A stretch of DNA of 64,000 nucleotides from Bimuria novae-zelandiae CBS 107.79. Its lineage: Eukaryota > Ascomycota > Dothideomycetes > Pleosporales > Didymosphaeriaceae. The notes under the pieces were generated by a model. The model saw only the letters and a list, made by a program, of their open reading frames with translations. It was not told the origin of the DNA and ran no database searches. This document shows, piece by piece, positions 25,096 to 39,300 of the stretch; the first letter of the stretch is position 1, and every line of letters starts with the position of its first letter. The stretch spans positions 97,665 to 161,664 of the forward strand of contig ML976736.1 of the NCBI GenBank assembly GCA_010015655.1, read 5' to 3'. Both the position numbers and the translations under genes were made by a program.

Positions 25096-25288
25096 TGTCA
25101 CGGTTTATGGCCCTTACCTTACAAGATAGTTGCTCTTACCTTGGCATGGTTGCGACTTACCTTCCACCTATCCAGGACTAGTGTTGTTTGTGCCTGCGCA
25201 CCTATATCTTCTGTAGTTCCTAGATAGTATAACCTTAGTTTAATCCTTTAATTTCCCTGCGTACTATCTAGCTCTACTCACCGTAACA
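25096..25288 (+). repeat. 5' LTR of Copia A
   Basis: TGTCACGGTTTATGGCC...CACCGTAACA, 193 bp. It is nearly identical to the 3' copy. The differences I see are transitions. Confidence 0.92.
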
Positions 25289-28200
25289 GTTATAAGCCTG
25301 GCTTACACCTAGGATTATTCTTACCTGCTATTATAATGTCACTCTACTCACGAGTCGCACGTCGCTGTACCGCATTCTCTACAATGCACCTGTTCACTTG
25401 CGCATCCCTACGGCGCACATACTAGGATCTCTGCCTAGATCTATTAAATACTGTCGACTATAGCCTCTGTAATAGCTACTAAGTTCGACCCTGCTATAAC
25501 GCGAGTCACTATCGTCCTAAATACACTAGATAACTAGTTTACCTAGTTATTTATTCGCTAAGACGTCGCTAATTAACATAGCCTCTAGTAATATATTAAC
25601 TTTAATATAGTAAAGGAGACTTTCCCTAAGCTATAAGAGCCTCTTAAGCCTTAACTTACTAATTATAAGCTTAAAGCTACTAGACTCTCTTACTTATCTA
25701 CTAACGATCGAGATTCCTATTAATAAAAATATAATTAATAGGAACGCCGCCGTACTAAGTATTATACTTAAGCAAAGGCACTAGCTAACTTAAACACAAA
25801 TATTAGTAAGATAATTACTACACGTTACATACACCTAATTAAGGATTACAATACCCCGTACAACTAACTAGTTATACTTAAGAAGTTCTTTTACCCTATA
25901 AACGCGACACGTCGCCGCGAGCTTGCTAATAAGTATAACACTCTTAAAACTGCGCCACGAGCTGCAAAAAAGATTAAGTAATAGCTATTAGACTAGGTAT
26001 ATATTATAGCTTAGGGCAAAACTATTAGCTTACCTAAGACTAATAGTAATTAACTATAGGAGGACTTCCTTATTGCCTGTAAGGTAATTAATTAGGAATA
26101 CGCCACTTCCTGCCTGCGCGAGATCTTTAAGCATAAAGCGCGAGGCACTACTACTAAGATGGCATCTCTAGAGACGTACGTCGCCGAGATAACTATATAT
26201 CTACAACGCACTAAGCCACACTTAACAGGCCTAGCGATAGCTACTGCTAAGCTTAGAGTCGTAAAGCAAGTTAATCTATAGCCTATAAAAGGTAATCGCG
26301 GTAGCAGCCGTGACCGAGACAAGCCACCTAGAAACTATATCTATAAAAAGAAGTATTAGTACACTAACTGCTTTATTCTTAACCCACGCTACCTATAACG
26401 TCCGAAGGACTATTAGCCTGTAGCTAAGGCTATACGCAAAATTAAGGAAGCATAAAAGGACTTTAAGATTAATATACGCATTAAGACTACTCTTAGGAAG
26501 TAAGTAGCCTAATAACCTTAAAACACTAGATTACTATAAGTTAATAATAGTAATCCTCCTGCTAAGAATAGTAACACGTTTATAGTAATTACTAGCCTAT
26601 TACACATTAGTATCGATTAAGCCGATTCTCTCGAGCCTAAATCTCTTGAATCTCTCAAAGAACAATCGAATAACAATTCAAAAATAATTACATTAGACAA
26701 CAACGCTGAGCCTAACGGAGAGCTTATAGTAATAGTTAGAGACAACGCTGATAAGGCTGAGCTCCTTAACTAATAGATTATTGATCCAGGGTCAAACACC
26801 CACGTTATTAATACAAAGTCATGGCATGGCTGGAAGAGGATAAACGACAATCCGTAACGTCACTATATTCACGCTGGCAATAGCTAAATCTTAATTATAG
26901 CTTAGGGCACGATAAAACTTGTTGCTCGAACACTATATAGGATATAAACGCTAGAGTTAACGCATGTCGCATATGTTAAAGGCTTTCTTATAAGCTTGTT
27001 TGGACTTGCTCGCTGCCGTACAGAGTCTATCCATTTTAACTCTAGCCATAATGTCCTGTACATGCGCCAACCATCAAACGTTATTGCCTAACTTAAGTAT
27101 AATGGAGGCCACTAGCTAATAGATACTAAACTATTACATCGACCGCCGCTATCGCTTTTACGCTTACTATTAAGTACGTTTAGGGCATTATACCGCCCGT
27201 CATACGCGCTAAAGCCTACTAACGTTATTAATTAGCGTGCTACTTATTATATCTAGGCCTATCTAGGCTAAAAAGTAGTTAACTATCTTGAATTAAACGT
27301 TAAAGGTGTTTAATTAACTAGAGAACACATGGACTGTCGATGTAAAATATATATTAAGACTCGAATAACTTATATTATCTTAAGGCGCCCGGCCAAGAGC
27401 CACGCACAAAAACCATTTTATCAAATTATAATAGACCTTATCTACATTATCCCTGTAAGAGAGGAGTGTATTAATAGCAGTAAGTACGCCCTGCACTCTA
27501 TAGATAAGTACTTAAAGTAGCATAAAATCGCCATAGTTAAGCGAAAAGACAAGATAACCCTTATACGTTAGTTTATATCCTTAATCTGCAGGATCTAGCG
27601 TGTATATAACGCTAACATAGTTGCTATTTAGTGCGACAATAAGAGAGGATTTAGAAATAACCTTATTAACATAATAGAAGAGCTAGGTATGCTGTATAAG
27701 CTAGCACTTGCTAGAATAAAGAAACTAAATAAACTTATCAAACGTGCTGGCGAAGTACTTACACAGCGAGCTCGCGCTATGCGCATACACGCCAAACTGC
27801 CAAAGAACCTATCACATGAGATGTATCGCACTGCCGCGTACATCCTTAACCGCACGCCCACAGAAGCACTAGGCTAGAAGACGCCGTATAAGGTCGTATA
27901 GGGATAAAAGCCACTCGTCGCTTATATAAGGCCTATTAGCTATCGCGCCTACGTCTATAATTACAATCTAAAAGCTGCTAATAAGCTTAAATTGCGCACT
28001 CTTATTAGCTACCTTGTTAGCTACTAAGGCACTAATATCTTCCGCATATAGCTGCCTATAAAGGATACTATCATCGTCACACGCGATGTTATATTTAAGC
28101 CTATACTCTTCTTTAATAGGATAGATAGGTATCTGTCAGAATCAGTGCTTGAGGAAATAATTAAACTACTTAAATACCTAGAGGAACATTAATATAATAT

Positions 28201-30357
28201 TAATATTAAAGATTTATTAACTGCTTGTTAACGTCGCCGCCTAGTAGAAACACCTATAACCTTAGCTTTAGGAGCTGCAGGCTCCCAGGTGGGGGGTAAA
28301 TAGACTAACAACGCATTTAAATTAACACAGCAATAGCTGCCTACCCCTAGACCTATAATATCTACTGCCACAAGCAATCAGACTCCTAAGAGTAATAAAG
28401 TACCTAAAGGCTATCGCTAACGCGGCGAGAGAGCTTCACAAGATATTAATCTGGATCTAAATAATACAAGTCTCATCCTTACTAGTAAACGCAATCAAAA
28501 GCAAAAAGATCTTAATAACTTTATAATTTACACATACACTATAGCGCTAGGAGCTATACCTCTTGTTAACTATCTCCGTGTATTCTTGACCAAGATTCGC
28601 ACTATACCTACTATAGATAAGATACTAAGAATCTATTAGTCTTAGCTGCTACCTTTACCTAAGGTAGTGAAGCAGCTTAATATACACATGTTTGGCAATT
28701 AATTCTAACGCGCTATAAAGGTTAAATAGCAGGCTCTACGCGCTAAAGGAGTCTTTAAGAAGACTATAAAAATAAAGGCTACTGCAGACGCTAAGGTGCT
28801 ACTATTAATGTAGGTATTCACGTATAAGATTGACGGAGATGGATACCTCTCACGGTTTAAGGCTTAACTTATTATTCGAGGAGATCTTTAAGCTCCGCTT
28901 AATAACACGTACGCTACTATACTCGTAATCTGCAACTTTCGCGCTCTTATTATAATTACTAATTACTTTAATTTAGAGCTAAAGTAGTGTAATGTTCCTA
29001 CTGCCTTCCTAAACGCTAAGATTAATCGGAAGCTATACGCTAAAACACCTAAGCTATTCCGCCATACTAAAGGCGAGATTATGCTGGTGCTCCGCGCCCT
29101 ATACGGCCTAAAGGAGTTATTACTACTATAGTATAACAAGCTACGCCGACAGCTTGTTAAGCTAGGTCTAAAGCTAGTTAAAGGCTTTCCTTACTTATAC
29201 ACGAGCCACTAGCTTATCCTATTTGTCTACGTTAATAACATTATTATAGCGTTTCATCGATCAAACGCCTATCTCCACAGGCCCTTTGAGAAGAATCTGG
29301 TGGACCTATACAACATCAAATCTATAGGAGACCTTACCTGGTTTCTTAGAATCCGTATCGTCCGCGATCGAGCGTTGCACAAGACCTAGCTGGTCTAAGA
29401 CGCCTTTATTAATAAGGTATGCGCTCGATTTAGCATTAAGGCTGTAGGCAAGGCTCTAGACATCTTACTTACAGAGAACTAGCTGCCGTAGTCTACTAAG
29501 GAGCCTAATATTACTTAAACGAAGCTCTATTAATAACTAGTTAGCTTACTTGCATACATCGCTGTCTAGGGCAGACCTAACGTCGCTTAAACGCACGTTG
29601 TGTTTGCTTGCTATCTTACTAACCTAGGACAGTCTTACGTCTCGAAGATACGCTAGACCTAGCGCTACCTGCTTAGCACAAAGGCTCTTGCTCTTAAAGC
29701 CTTTGCCAGCACGTAAGACGTGGCTAAGTATCTCTCTAACGATTTAATATACCGCAATCCTCTCTTCTTTAGATTATCTAACGCCTTATACGCTAATAAA
29801 CCTAAGACTTGTTAGAGCTCTTAAGGTTACGTATTTAAGTTTAGTAGGCTAATAATTAACTAGAAGTCGACAGTGCAGCGTATAGTTATAAAATTAATTA
29901 TAAAGTCTAAACTACTCTTACTCTTACTCGCTGCCTTATAAATAGAGGAGTAGATGCGTTTCTTTACTGGCATTAATCTTACGCTTAATTATACACCTAC
30001 TATCTAGTGTAATAATTAGCAGACTGTTGGTATTGTTACTAAGTAACAAGATAAGCTCTACATAAAAGTTAAACATGTCAACATCCACTAGCTTTAGATT
30101 TAACAGGAAGTTGAAGCCTCTTGTATTAACGTCTAATAGGTCCCTACTGACTATATGCCTGCCGATGGACTCACGAAGATTCTACCTAAGCAGAAGTTTA
30201 TAAAGTTTATCCGCTAACTTAGCCTTATTAATATTACTAAGCGCCTAAAAGGACTGCGTTAGGTTAATAGGGACAATCTTAACGCCCTTTATATACACTA
30301 ATACTAATTAGCTATCGTTGACTTACTGACCTTTAAGTCTACGCTAGCTAGGGGGTG

Positions 30358-30550
30358 TGTCACGGTTTATGGCCCTTACCTTACAAGATAGTTGCTCTTA
30401 CCTTGGCATGGTTGCGACTTACCTTCCACCTATCCAGGACTAGTGTTGTTTGTGCCTGCGCACCTATATCTTCTGTAGTTCCTAGATAGTACAACCTTAG
30501 TTTAATTCTTTAATTTCCTTGCGTACTGTCCAGCTCTGCTCACCGCGACA
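30358..30550 (+). repeat. 3' LTR of Copia A
   Basis: TGTCACGGTTTATGGCC...CACCGCGACA, 193 bp, preceded by a GGGGGTG polypurine tract. Confidence 0.92.
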
Positions 30551-33500
30551 CAGTTAGTTTCGGATATTTTGCTAGTGTGCCAAGCCAAGTGGTCCCTGCT
30601 CGATTGTACAGATCTGACCTTACCGCAGCTTATTCTATCTAACACACCCCTTTAGCTTAGAAACTCTTTAAGCTAGCACTTATGCAATTATAAGGTCTTT
30701 AAGTTACTTTTAAATTTCCTTAAGAGGCACAGTATTTGTTACCTCCTTAGTCTCTATATTAACTAATCTAAGTTATTAGAGAAAACCCTCCTACTTGCTC
30801 TTAGAGAGCACCTTTATAAGGCTATTAGTAATTATGTCCGCTAACTGCACATGCTCCACCTTAATCCTGCCTATATATACTTCTTGTCGGATCTAGTGGT
30901 TGTGGACGTCTACATGCCAAAGTTTAGTTTAGAGGCGGGAAACCTCCTTAGTTACTAGGCGTATAGTTTATTTATTATTGCACTAAATAGTGACTATACG
31001 CGCGTCTAGTTTAATCTTAAGTTCTTAAAGTAGTCTTAAGATAAAGAGTGCTTCCTTAGCTACCTAAGAGAGAGCTAGTAGCTCGGCCTTAGTAGTTAAT
31101 ATTATTATAGTGTCTTGTTTATTTGCTTTCTAGGCGATAAGACCGCTAAAGAGCTTAATAGCGTAACCTTAAGAGCTCTTGCGGTCTATTATATTATTAG
31201 CAAATAATACATTGCTTGTAATCTAAAGTCTAGTGTCACCTCTAAGCTGTAGGGCTCGCTACTTTATGCTTTAAAGGTATAAGAGAACTCGGTCTGCTGC
31301 GTCTTAGTGCTTAGTCCCTGGATTTAACAGAAATCGAGCTAATCGTGATGTTGTAAAGGCAATGTCTAGCCTTGTAGTAACTATAATAAAGAGTAGCGAT
31401 CTAATCTTGCGTTAAAATTTGTTAATCTTAGTTAGTGTTGCTAACCCTTTCCTTAGTAGTAATTTAATCGCAGCTATTAGAGTGTCATGTTAAATATTTG
31501 TCTTATCTGCTAGTTAGCTAATCTTGTCTAAATAAAAGGCCTGTGATAGTTAAATCTTGCGGCTTGTTTAGTCCCGTATAACCTTTATGCTAAGAAACTA
31601 TTAAAGGTTGTTTCCTCTAGTAAGAGTGAACTTGTTTTGTAAGCGTTTAATTACTTGTTAAGCTTCTTGTTCTTTGTCCTTATGGTACGCGAGTATGATG
31701 TCGTCAACGTAAAAGAATATAATAACTCTATCTTTAATTAGGTAGCATGGCTTATAAGGCACTGTCTAGAAGCCTAGCGCTTTAAGCGTTATCGTGAATT
31801 CTCTCTACTAGAGGAGTAGTAAAATGCGAAGGCTATATAGTGCTTTGTTTACTTATAATATTGTTCTAGGCTTCTGATAACCCTAAGGCATTCTTATGTA
31901 CACCTCTCGATCTATTATTGCGTGGATAAAAGCGTTGGTGACGTCGTACTGCGTGAGCTCCATATTATAGTAAGCTACTATTGCCATTATTATTTAAAAT
32001 AACCGGCTAACAAGCGTGGCTACGTAAGTGTCTTACAAGGTAATATTTCGTTACTAATTGCCTTAAACAACTAGTCGCGCCTTGCACTTCAGTAAGCAAT
32101 AGTGCTTATTAAGTTTATAAGTGTATACCTATATGCAGTTAAGGATCTGCTATCTTATTAGTTTTAATCTTCTTTACTAGAATTTCTAACTATAATTTTA
32201 TCTCTTAGTAGCTTGCGAGGTGCACTTGCTTAGCCTCTTAGAATATTTTGCCTATTAGGTAATCCTTAAGCTTAGTTCGGCACGTTAGTAGAGGTGGAAG
32301 TTAACTTTAATAGGGCTTTAAGCCTTTAGCAAGCATTCTTATTATCTTAGCCTTATCTATAACTTTTCCTTTGTATTTTCTAACACGGCCAGCTTGGGTT
32401 CCCGCTATGAAAGCTACTACCTAGGGGACGGTTGTAAAGGACGCTTGTTATATTAGACTTATTTAGTCTCTAGCCATTAACTATGCAAGTAACGCGATAG
32501 GTAGTAGTATAGTTAGAGGAGTTAAGTAGCTATCCCTAATCTTCCTTCCTTAATAGTAGCCTAGTGGATCTGCTTTATCTTATTATTTTAACGAATCTAC
32601 AGTGGCTTCATCCTTATAAAAGGAGTCTGTTTATGGTTATTAGGTAAAAGTTAGCAACTTAATGGTTCTTACGTGCGTTACTATTTCTTAAAGCGTGCTA
32701 TGCATAAGACTGTCTATAAGGTCCTTAATTTTCCCGTTAAATACTAACTCTTCGTTAAAGACAACGTCCTGGGTACTTATCACTTTGCCAAGTGACGGTA
32801 TCCATATTTGGTAGATGTTTAATGATTAGTATCTAACTAGATAACCAATCCATGCCTTTAGGTTAAGACGTTGTAGGCGTGATTTGCCTTAGTAAGTATT
32901 ATTAGTTATTGCAAATGCCTTGCAGCCGTACGCTTTTAAGTGTACAATATTAGGTTTTTGTAGTGACGTGACTATCCTATTGCTAAAAGCGACTCGTGTG
33001 AAGAATATCTCGTATAGTGTTTTCTAGTGATTTGCATAGTTTAGTGTTCGATTGTAGAGGTATACAGTGGCTCTTGTAATCTCAGGCCACAGCTCCTAGG
33101 ATAGGTTAGCATTAAGTCGCATGGCACGAGCTTTCTCCTTATTCACACCCCTGAGCGTTCTGCACCTCCATTTTGTGATTGTGTATCTAGTGCGGAAGGC
33201 TCTATAATTATTTCTTAGGTTGTTAACTATTTCTTAACTTCTAGTTTGACTGTGGCGATCTCGTTGTCTACTTTAATGGTCTTAACAGAGATGTTGTAGT
33301 GGTTCTTAAGGAATAAGATAAATACTAAAAGGGCATTAATAATTAACTTTACTATTTAGTAATTTATAAAGTAGAGGTCCTATTACATGCCTAAAAACTT
33401 ATTAGTAATTAGTAATTAACTCTTCTCTTTGGTAACTCCTTAGATCTTGTATGTGTGGAAGTTAATGCTAAGCCTCTCTCTAGGTCTATCTTTGTTTATT

Positions 33501-35398
33501 CGTGGGGCGTGGCTTATCTGTCGTCTAGACTTTGCTCTCCCGCATAAGTTGCATTCTATAGTTATAATGCCTTTAACACGCACCCCTTCAGTTTACTACA
33601 CTAGGTGTTTAATAGCCGCTAGGTTTAGGTGTCCTAGTCTTTTGTGCTACAGCATAGCTAAGGCCTTTTACGGTCCTCTTTTGGTTCTTGTAGTAATCTT
33701 GTGTGTGTGATATGTGGCAGGTGGTAGCGGATTGTATTCTAGCACCTACTATCTAAATATCTTAGTTATAATTCTAATGGCTCTGTTCTTAGCTCCTTAG
33801 AGAGTAGTTAGGTCTGTTTATGTGTCCTACCAGATCCCTTTGTGCCTTAATAGTTAGAATAACACTAAGTTATATAATAGGTCTAGGCAAATAGCCACAT
33901 CTTATAAGGTTAATTTTGTTATTCTAGTGTTATTCTTTAGAGTAAGGTTAATAGACCCATATCCTCTAATCTACACTTTGGAATTTCCGGCCCATATATA
34001 GTCTCCGAGCAGTGGTGGTCGGAAACTATAGATATAATTAGGGTTGTTAGTAATGTGGCAGGTTAATCTTAAGTTAAGGATAAATAACTTTTATAGTAGA
34101 TAGTTAGTAGCATCTCTCCCTCCTGCTACTAAGTTAAAAGCTACTTTAGTAGCAGCGATTCTCTAGCCCTCTAGTTAATCTTTAAGGATCTCGGGCGTTA
34201 GAGTGTGCGATTATTTCGTAATTAGTGTTCTTAATTAGGTCCTACTTTATCTATAAATTAGCCCCTAGAACGTTGCGTCTTTCTCACGCTTAAATTATAT
34301 AAGCTCGCTAATAGTCTCGTTTAGTTTCCACTATTTAGGAGCCTTGTCTGGATTAATATAATAGCAGTCCCTTATACTATAGCGTTATTTACATGCAGGG
34401 CATTTTGCTCCTCTTATAGTAGTAGGCTCTAAATCTACAGGCTATTTAAGCGTGGTAGTTTTCCTGCCCGCTGTACGTTAATTACGAGGTCTACCTTAGT
34501 TTTGTTTTAATAACGCGCTTTTAGTAGGATAGGCGTCCCTATTATTACCCTAGGTGGGTGCACCACCTTTAGCGAAAAATAATGCATTATTAGACATAAA
34601 TGCTTTGTGTTTCCTTAATCTAAGGGGATAATTTGTTATTATGTATTCTCGGAAGCGTTATATTATCTTTTTTCGATCTATGCTGGCTGCGAATCGACCA
34701 TTATCTTAAAAATTTATAGACTATATAGGAGCAACCTTGTTTACGGCATCTATAAAGTCTTTTGTAATTACATTAATTTATAATAGCTTAGTAACTTAGA
34801 AGGCTTCTACTTCCGCAGCTGCTTCGTCGTACTTAGCTAGCCAAGTATCCTATTATTAAGGGCTTCTTATTAGCTTAAGTGCCGCATGGTATCTGGTACG
34901 TGCTTATTCTCGTTCGAGTTGGTCGCTCATACCAATTGTCTTCTACAGATCGGTAATCCACTATCGTAGTGGCTTGTCTGGCAGGCAACATGTGCGCAGT
35001 AGGTGCAGTAACATAGTTAATTAGATAAACATAACGATATGCTAAAGGCTCGATTGCTCCTTTTCGTATTTATGTTAATCGCTCTTATATTGCTTAAAGA
35101 GGATCTTATAGTATTCGAGGTCTTCTTTAAAAGCCTTCTAGCCTCTAGCTAATAGTTTAGTTAGTCTTATTAGGACTTTAATATTCGCGGCTAGCGCGTA
35201 GTTAGTAACAACTAGAGCCCTTATTAGTAGTAGTTTTAGGGTTAATAGCGTAGTTAAATTTAGATTAACTTTATCCTAAATGTTATGTACTACGCATCTT
35301 GCCTGGAGTTGTGTTCTCTACCCCCTGTGGTCTGCGGAGGTGTTTAGGTGTACCGTAGAATCGCGGTTTGAGAGTTGCGCCATATTGTATCAGTCGGG

Positions 35399-35415
35399 GC
35401 AGTGAGACTCTTAAT
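35399..35415 (-). other. Primer-binding site, tRNA-Lys(CUU) half-tRNA type (Copia C)
   Basis: Minus strand ATTAAGAGTCTCACTGC directly after the 5' LTR. The reverse complement, GCAGTGAGACTCTTAAT, reads as a tRNA anticodon arm: stem TGAGA, 7-nt loop CTCTTAA with anticodon CTT, then T39. This is the tRNA-Lys(CUU) pattern. Copia F has the same site at 36363. Confidence 0.6.
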
Positions 35416-35590
35416 TGTCAGATGGTATAATAAGTAGATGTTGATGCAACTTAATAGTATTTCTTGTTTTTCTTTTTTTGTATCCTCCACTGGGTTCAGT
35501 TAGTTTCGGATATTTTACTAGTGTGCCAAGCCAAGTGGTCCCTGCTCGATTGTACAGATCTGACCTCACCGTAGCTTATTCTATCTGATA
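35416..35590 (-). repeat. 5' LTR of Copia C
   Basis: 175 bp. Minus strand TATCAGATAG...CCATCTGACA, the first bases RIP-changed from TG. It matches the interrupted 3' LTR at 25010-25095 plus 30556-30644. Confidence 0.85.
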
Positions 35591-36075
35591 GTTATGTTTG
35601 CCCGTTCCACCTGATTCTTCCGATTAGGGTACCTACAAGGGATAATTCCCGCGACAATAGTTTATACTACTACCTTAATAAGGGCTTTTACTTATAACTA
35701 AGTAACTTTAAGTAAGATCCTGCTACGCGCTAGCGTATTAATTAAATTTTATAAAATAAACTTAGCCTACTTACGCGAATATGGAAGGCTATAAATAAAA
35801 TAAATAAGTATTTTTTAAAGATAATACTAGCCACTATAGCTATTTAACTTAATAATAGACATCTACCAAGCGATAGTAGATTAGCTTTTATAATAGGCTT
35901 ATATAGTATAATAAGTAAAATCTTAGCTACTCTAGCTAATAACTATAATATAATTCTGCAAGACAAGTTAACTATTACTATAATTAATAATTATACTATA
36001 AGTTTATAAGACTAATAGATCCTTAACCTAGGTTCTAATACCTACGTTATTAATATAACTAATTAAGTAGGCTAG

Positions 36076-36362
36076 TGTCAGATTAGACAACCTACTGTGA
36101 ATCACAGTAAGTTATACTGTTGCCTACAGTATGAGTGCGACCCATCTACTGTCTCCTCACCTAAACTATCGCCCAGAGTGCGATAGGATGAAGAAGGGAG
36201 GCTGGCGCACTATTGCCCCTGCACTATCCTATATAGTGCAAGCGTGAAACATCGCTAGATAGACACCTTGCGCACATCCACGGTTTCCACAATTAATTAT
36301 TACATCTATTAACTCTTATTATCGCATTATCTTAAAGTAACAGAACACTATTAAATCTAATA
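36076..36362 (+). repeat. 5' LTR of Copia F
   Basis: 287 bp, TGTCAGATTAGACAACC...TTAAATCTAATA (end CTGACA in the other copy). It carries an inner palindrome-rich segment around ACTGTGAATCACAGT. Confidence 0.9.
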
Positions 36363-36380
36363 ATTAAGAGTCTCACTGCC
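36363..36380 (+). other. Primer-binding site, tRNA-Lys(CUU) half-tRNA type (Copia F)
   Basis: ATTAAGAGTCTCACTGCC immediately follows the LTR and is identical to the site in Copia C although the two LTRs differ. It is complementary to a tRNA-Lys(CUU) anticodon arm up to position 39. Confidence 0.62.
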
Positions 36381-39300
36381 TTAACTAATACTACCTTAAG
36401 CCAATCGCAATAGCCCTATCGACCCTTAGAAATCCCACAGTGATCCTGACCAACTACACCAACTATACGCCCTAGCTGTAACAACTGAAATTAAGGTGTT
36501 ATGTTCTTAATGTCTGGAGAATTATTAATCTAGCATTAATAGTTAAACTAATTCTACAACCTGTGCTGCCTACAGCACTAATAATTAAAAAATATCAACT
36601 AAGCACTACCTTTATAGCAGCGCACCCAGATAAGGAACCAACACTGCCCTCACAACTATTAGTAGCAGGAGGAAAGTCGTTTAAAGAAGATAGCGACTAC
36701 TATAAATCATGGCTAGAAGTATACAAGCTGCTTAATTAATCATACTAAGATAAGAAGGCAGATCTCGACAAAATTATCACCTTTATATAATTAACTATCT
36801 TAGCTTATCTACAGAAGACATGTTGTCTACCTAACAAATTAATTAAGAAATGGATTAATAATCTAACGCTCACCGTCGGCGTAGATCTCGAAGACGAATA
36901 CGAACGCGCCCGAGCGCGATATCTAAATGCTCTCAAACCAATAAGGAGCTCGACCCAATGGGCCACGTGGCTCGCCGAATACGATCAAGCAGCGACCGAA
37001 GCAGAATCAGCAAACGTTTTAGAGCTAGCAATATTAGCCTCTGTCAAAGCAGACTTTATAAGAGCCGTTAACTATATCACGTTATAATGGGTGATAACCT
37101 TTAGTTAACAAGGAAAACAGGACCTAGCGATTACTCGCAAATATATAATAAAACTCTTCTAAGACTATATAAATCTCTAGCACTTGGTTAAGGGTAAATA
37201 AAGGGGCGCCTTTGCTGCTGCAGGTTTATCTCTCGCTGACAGTGGTAAACCTACTTAGACCACAGACAGGGACGCCTCTCTTGTGGACGAAGCAGTATTA
37301 TTAAACTGGGGAAGATTTTAGGCTATAAAATAATAAAATAATAGTGTACGCACCAAATCTAAGCGGTCTGCGAATATAGATAATAAGCTAATAGTAGTTA
37401 GTAGTAAAGGTGGATTAAACCCTAAGTGCCCTGCTTGTGAACAACGCTATAATCTGAAGGAATGTTTCTATGTATATCCTGATAAGCAGCCTGCTTGGTT
37501 CAGACTAAACCTTGTAATAGTGAAGCTTATTAAGTTCTAGCTAGAACATAATCCGGATCTCTAGTCAAGTATAAGGGGTGAAAAGAGACAAAAGTCTTAT
37601 ACACTAACTATTAAACGCTCGCACACTCCTACCCCAACTTAAATTACTAAGGCTGACGATAAATAACTAGATAGACGGAAAATCACCAATCTCCTAGCGA
37701 GCTTTAATGCCGCATCCTACTACTTAGACCCAAACACGTACCCACTGCGCTACTCAGCGATCCTCGATTCAGGCACCACCTGCCATATCTTCAACAATAT
37801 CGATTGGTTTGTCTCAATGCGGCCACCATCGCCAGGAGACTTTATATAGGCGGGTTTATCACGAGTATGGATAAAGGGATATAGGAGCGTCTATCTACAC
37901 GTTAGAAGCGGATAAGGGAATTAGACACTAAGGCTTAACAACGTTGCCTACTGTCCTAAACTGCTATGTAATCTGGTATCTTTCTAATTACTCCAGAGGT
38001 AAGGCCTCTAGTGGGATACGCAGGCAGAACTAACGATAATTAAGTAAAGAGATAATATAGTCCTTACAGAACTTTAGGAAATATATAATTAATAGGTACT
38101 AGAGTTTAGAACATTAATAAGCTGCACTACAATAAAGAGTGTAACTTATGCTATACACAAGACTAACTCGCGCACTAAAAGGCAAGCTTAAAAGGTAAAT
38201 ATAATTACCTAGTATAAACAATTAGGCCACCTAGGACCTTAGGCGCTTAAACACACTGTAAATTACTTTAAAAGGGTGCGCCTTAAAGGACCTACCACGG
38301 TCTAATGCGATGCTTGTGGACGATTGAAACTTAAGCGATAAATACGAAGACAGGCTAGACAGAGCAATAACGGCCCTGGTGAAAGAATTGCTATTGACTT
38401 CCACGACTTTGAGCAAGAAAGCTCCACCGGCGAGAAAAGCTAGATACTTATTACTAATAGATTCTTAGGCATAGCTTAGGATTTCTACTTTAAGGACAGT
38501 AGACTAGCGCGGATAATTATTAAGTTACTAAAGGAATTTACACTGTTTATAAAAGTATAGTTTAAGATTATAATTAAAGTAATAGAGTCTGATAATGAGA
38601 TCTTCTCAGTTAAATAAGACGTTAATAAGTGGTGTATTAGCGAAGGTATTATTATCGAGCCTTTAGCACCTAACACCTAAGCGTAGAATAGAGGCGCTAA
38701 ACGCTTAGGGGGTGTAATTAAGGAGAAAAGTTGTGCGATGCGACTAGACGCTAATCTTCCTTAGATACTATAGCTAGAAATTACACGAGCGGCCGTATAC
38801 CTCTATAATTAAACACCGAACTACGCTAATTAATAGCGATCACCATACGAAGTGTTCCTCACAATAGTAGCCTTCTAGAATAGCATTGTCACCTAGCTAA
38901 AGAAACCTAATTAGGCTCACCTTAGGGCCTACGGCTGTAAAGCCTTTGCCATGACCGACGACACAAAACGCGGCAAGAGTAAGCTCTAAAGGCTCGATCC
39001 AAAAGCATAGATTGGCTACCTAGTGGGCTATTAATTAATAAATATCTAGAGGATATGGATCCCCTCCCTCGTAAAGGTTATTAGTACTCGCGACGTTATT
39101 TTCGACGAACAATTAGTGTTCTTAGGCAAGATAGAAGACCTGATAGATAACCTTATGCATAGCACTTATAAAGAGATTATAGCATAGACCTGATTAGTGG
39201 AGCTATTGCCCTCACCGCCGGAATAATAACACACAGAGTCTTTCTACGAGGATGAGCTAATAATAGACTCTTGAGAGGATAACGACACTCCAGAGTATAA

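Larger units (their letters stand above)
25096..30550 (+). mobile_element. Copia element A (family 1), RIP-decayed
   Basis: The 193-bp LTRs 25096-25288 and 30358-30550 are flanked by CAGTT (25091-25095 and 30551-30555). The layout parallels Copia B: RIP-altered primer site GTTATAAGCCTGG at 25289, gag with a decayed zinc knuckle near 26.3-26.4 kb, protease IIDPGSNTHVIN (about 26.78 kb), and integrase (IDLIYIIPV near 27.43 kb; ARIKKLNKLIKRAG near 27.71 kb). Reverse transcriptase follows, with FVYVNNIIIAFH (about 29.22 kb) where both Asp of YVDD have become Asn by G-to-A. A polypurine tract GGGGGTG precedes the 3' LTR. It sits inside the 3' LTR of Copia C, so it is one of the latest insertions although it is strongly RIP-mutated. 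Confidence 0.92.
25010..35590 (-). mobile_element. Copia element C (contains Copia A in its 3' LTR)
   Basis: The 175-bp LTRs are 35416-35590 (5') and 25010-25095 joined to 30556-30644 (3', split by Copia A). Duplications GTTAT are at 25005-25009 and 35591-35595. The minus-strand order is primer site (35415 to 35399), gag start near 35.39 kb (MAQLSNRDSTVHLNTS), then gag-pol down to a purine-rich tract ending at 30645. Reverse transcriptase shows FFYVDDIILAYHKDKE on the complement of about 31.67-31.72 kb. Stops from RIP-type transitions run throughout and no open frame is longer than about 90 codons. Confidence 0.85.
24897..35656. repeat. Solo LTR E (174 bp), split by Copia C
   Basis: Left part 24897-25009 begins TGTGGACGG; right part 35596-35656 ends CCCGCGACA. 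Joined, they make about 174 bp flanked by ATAGT (24892-24896 and 35657-35661). The only internal material is Copia C with its own GTTAT duplication, so E was already a solo LTR in Copia D before C entered it. Confidence 0.82.
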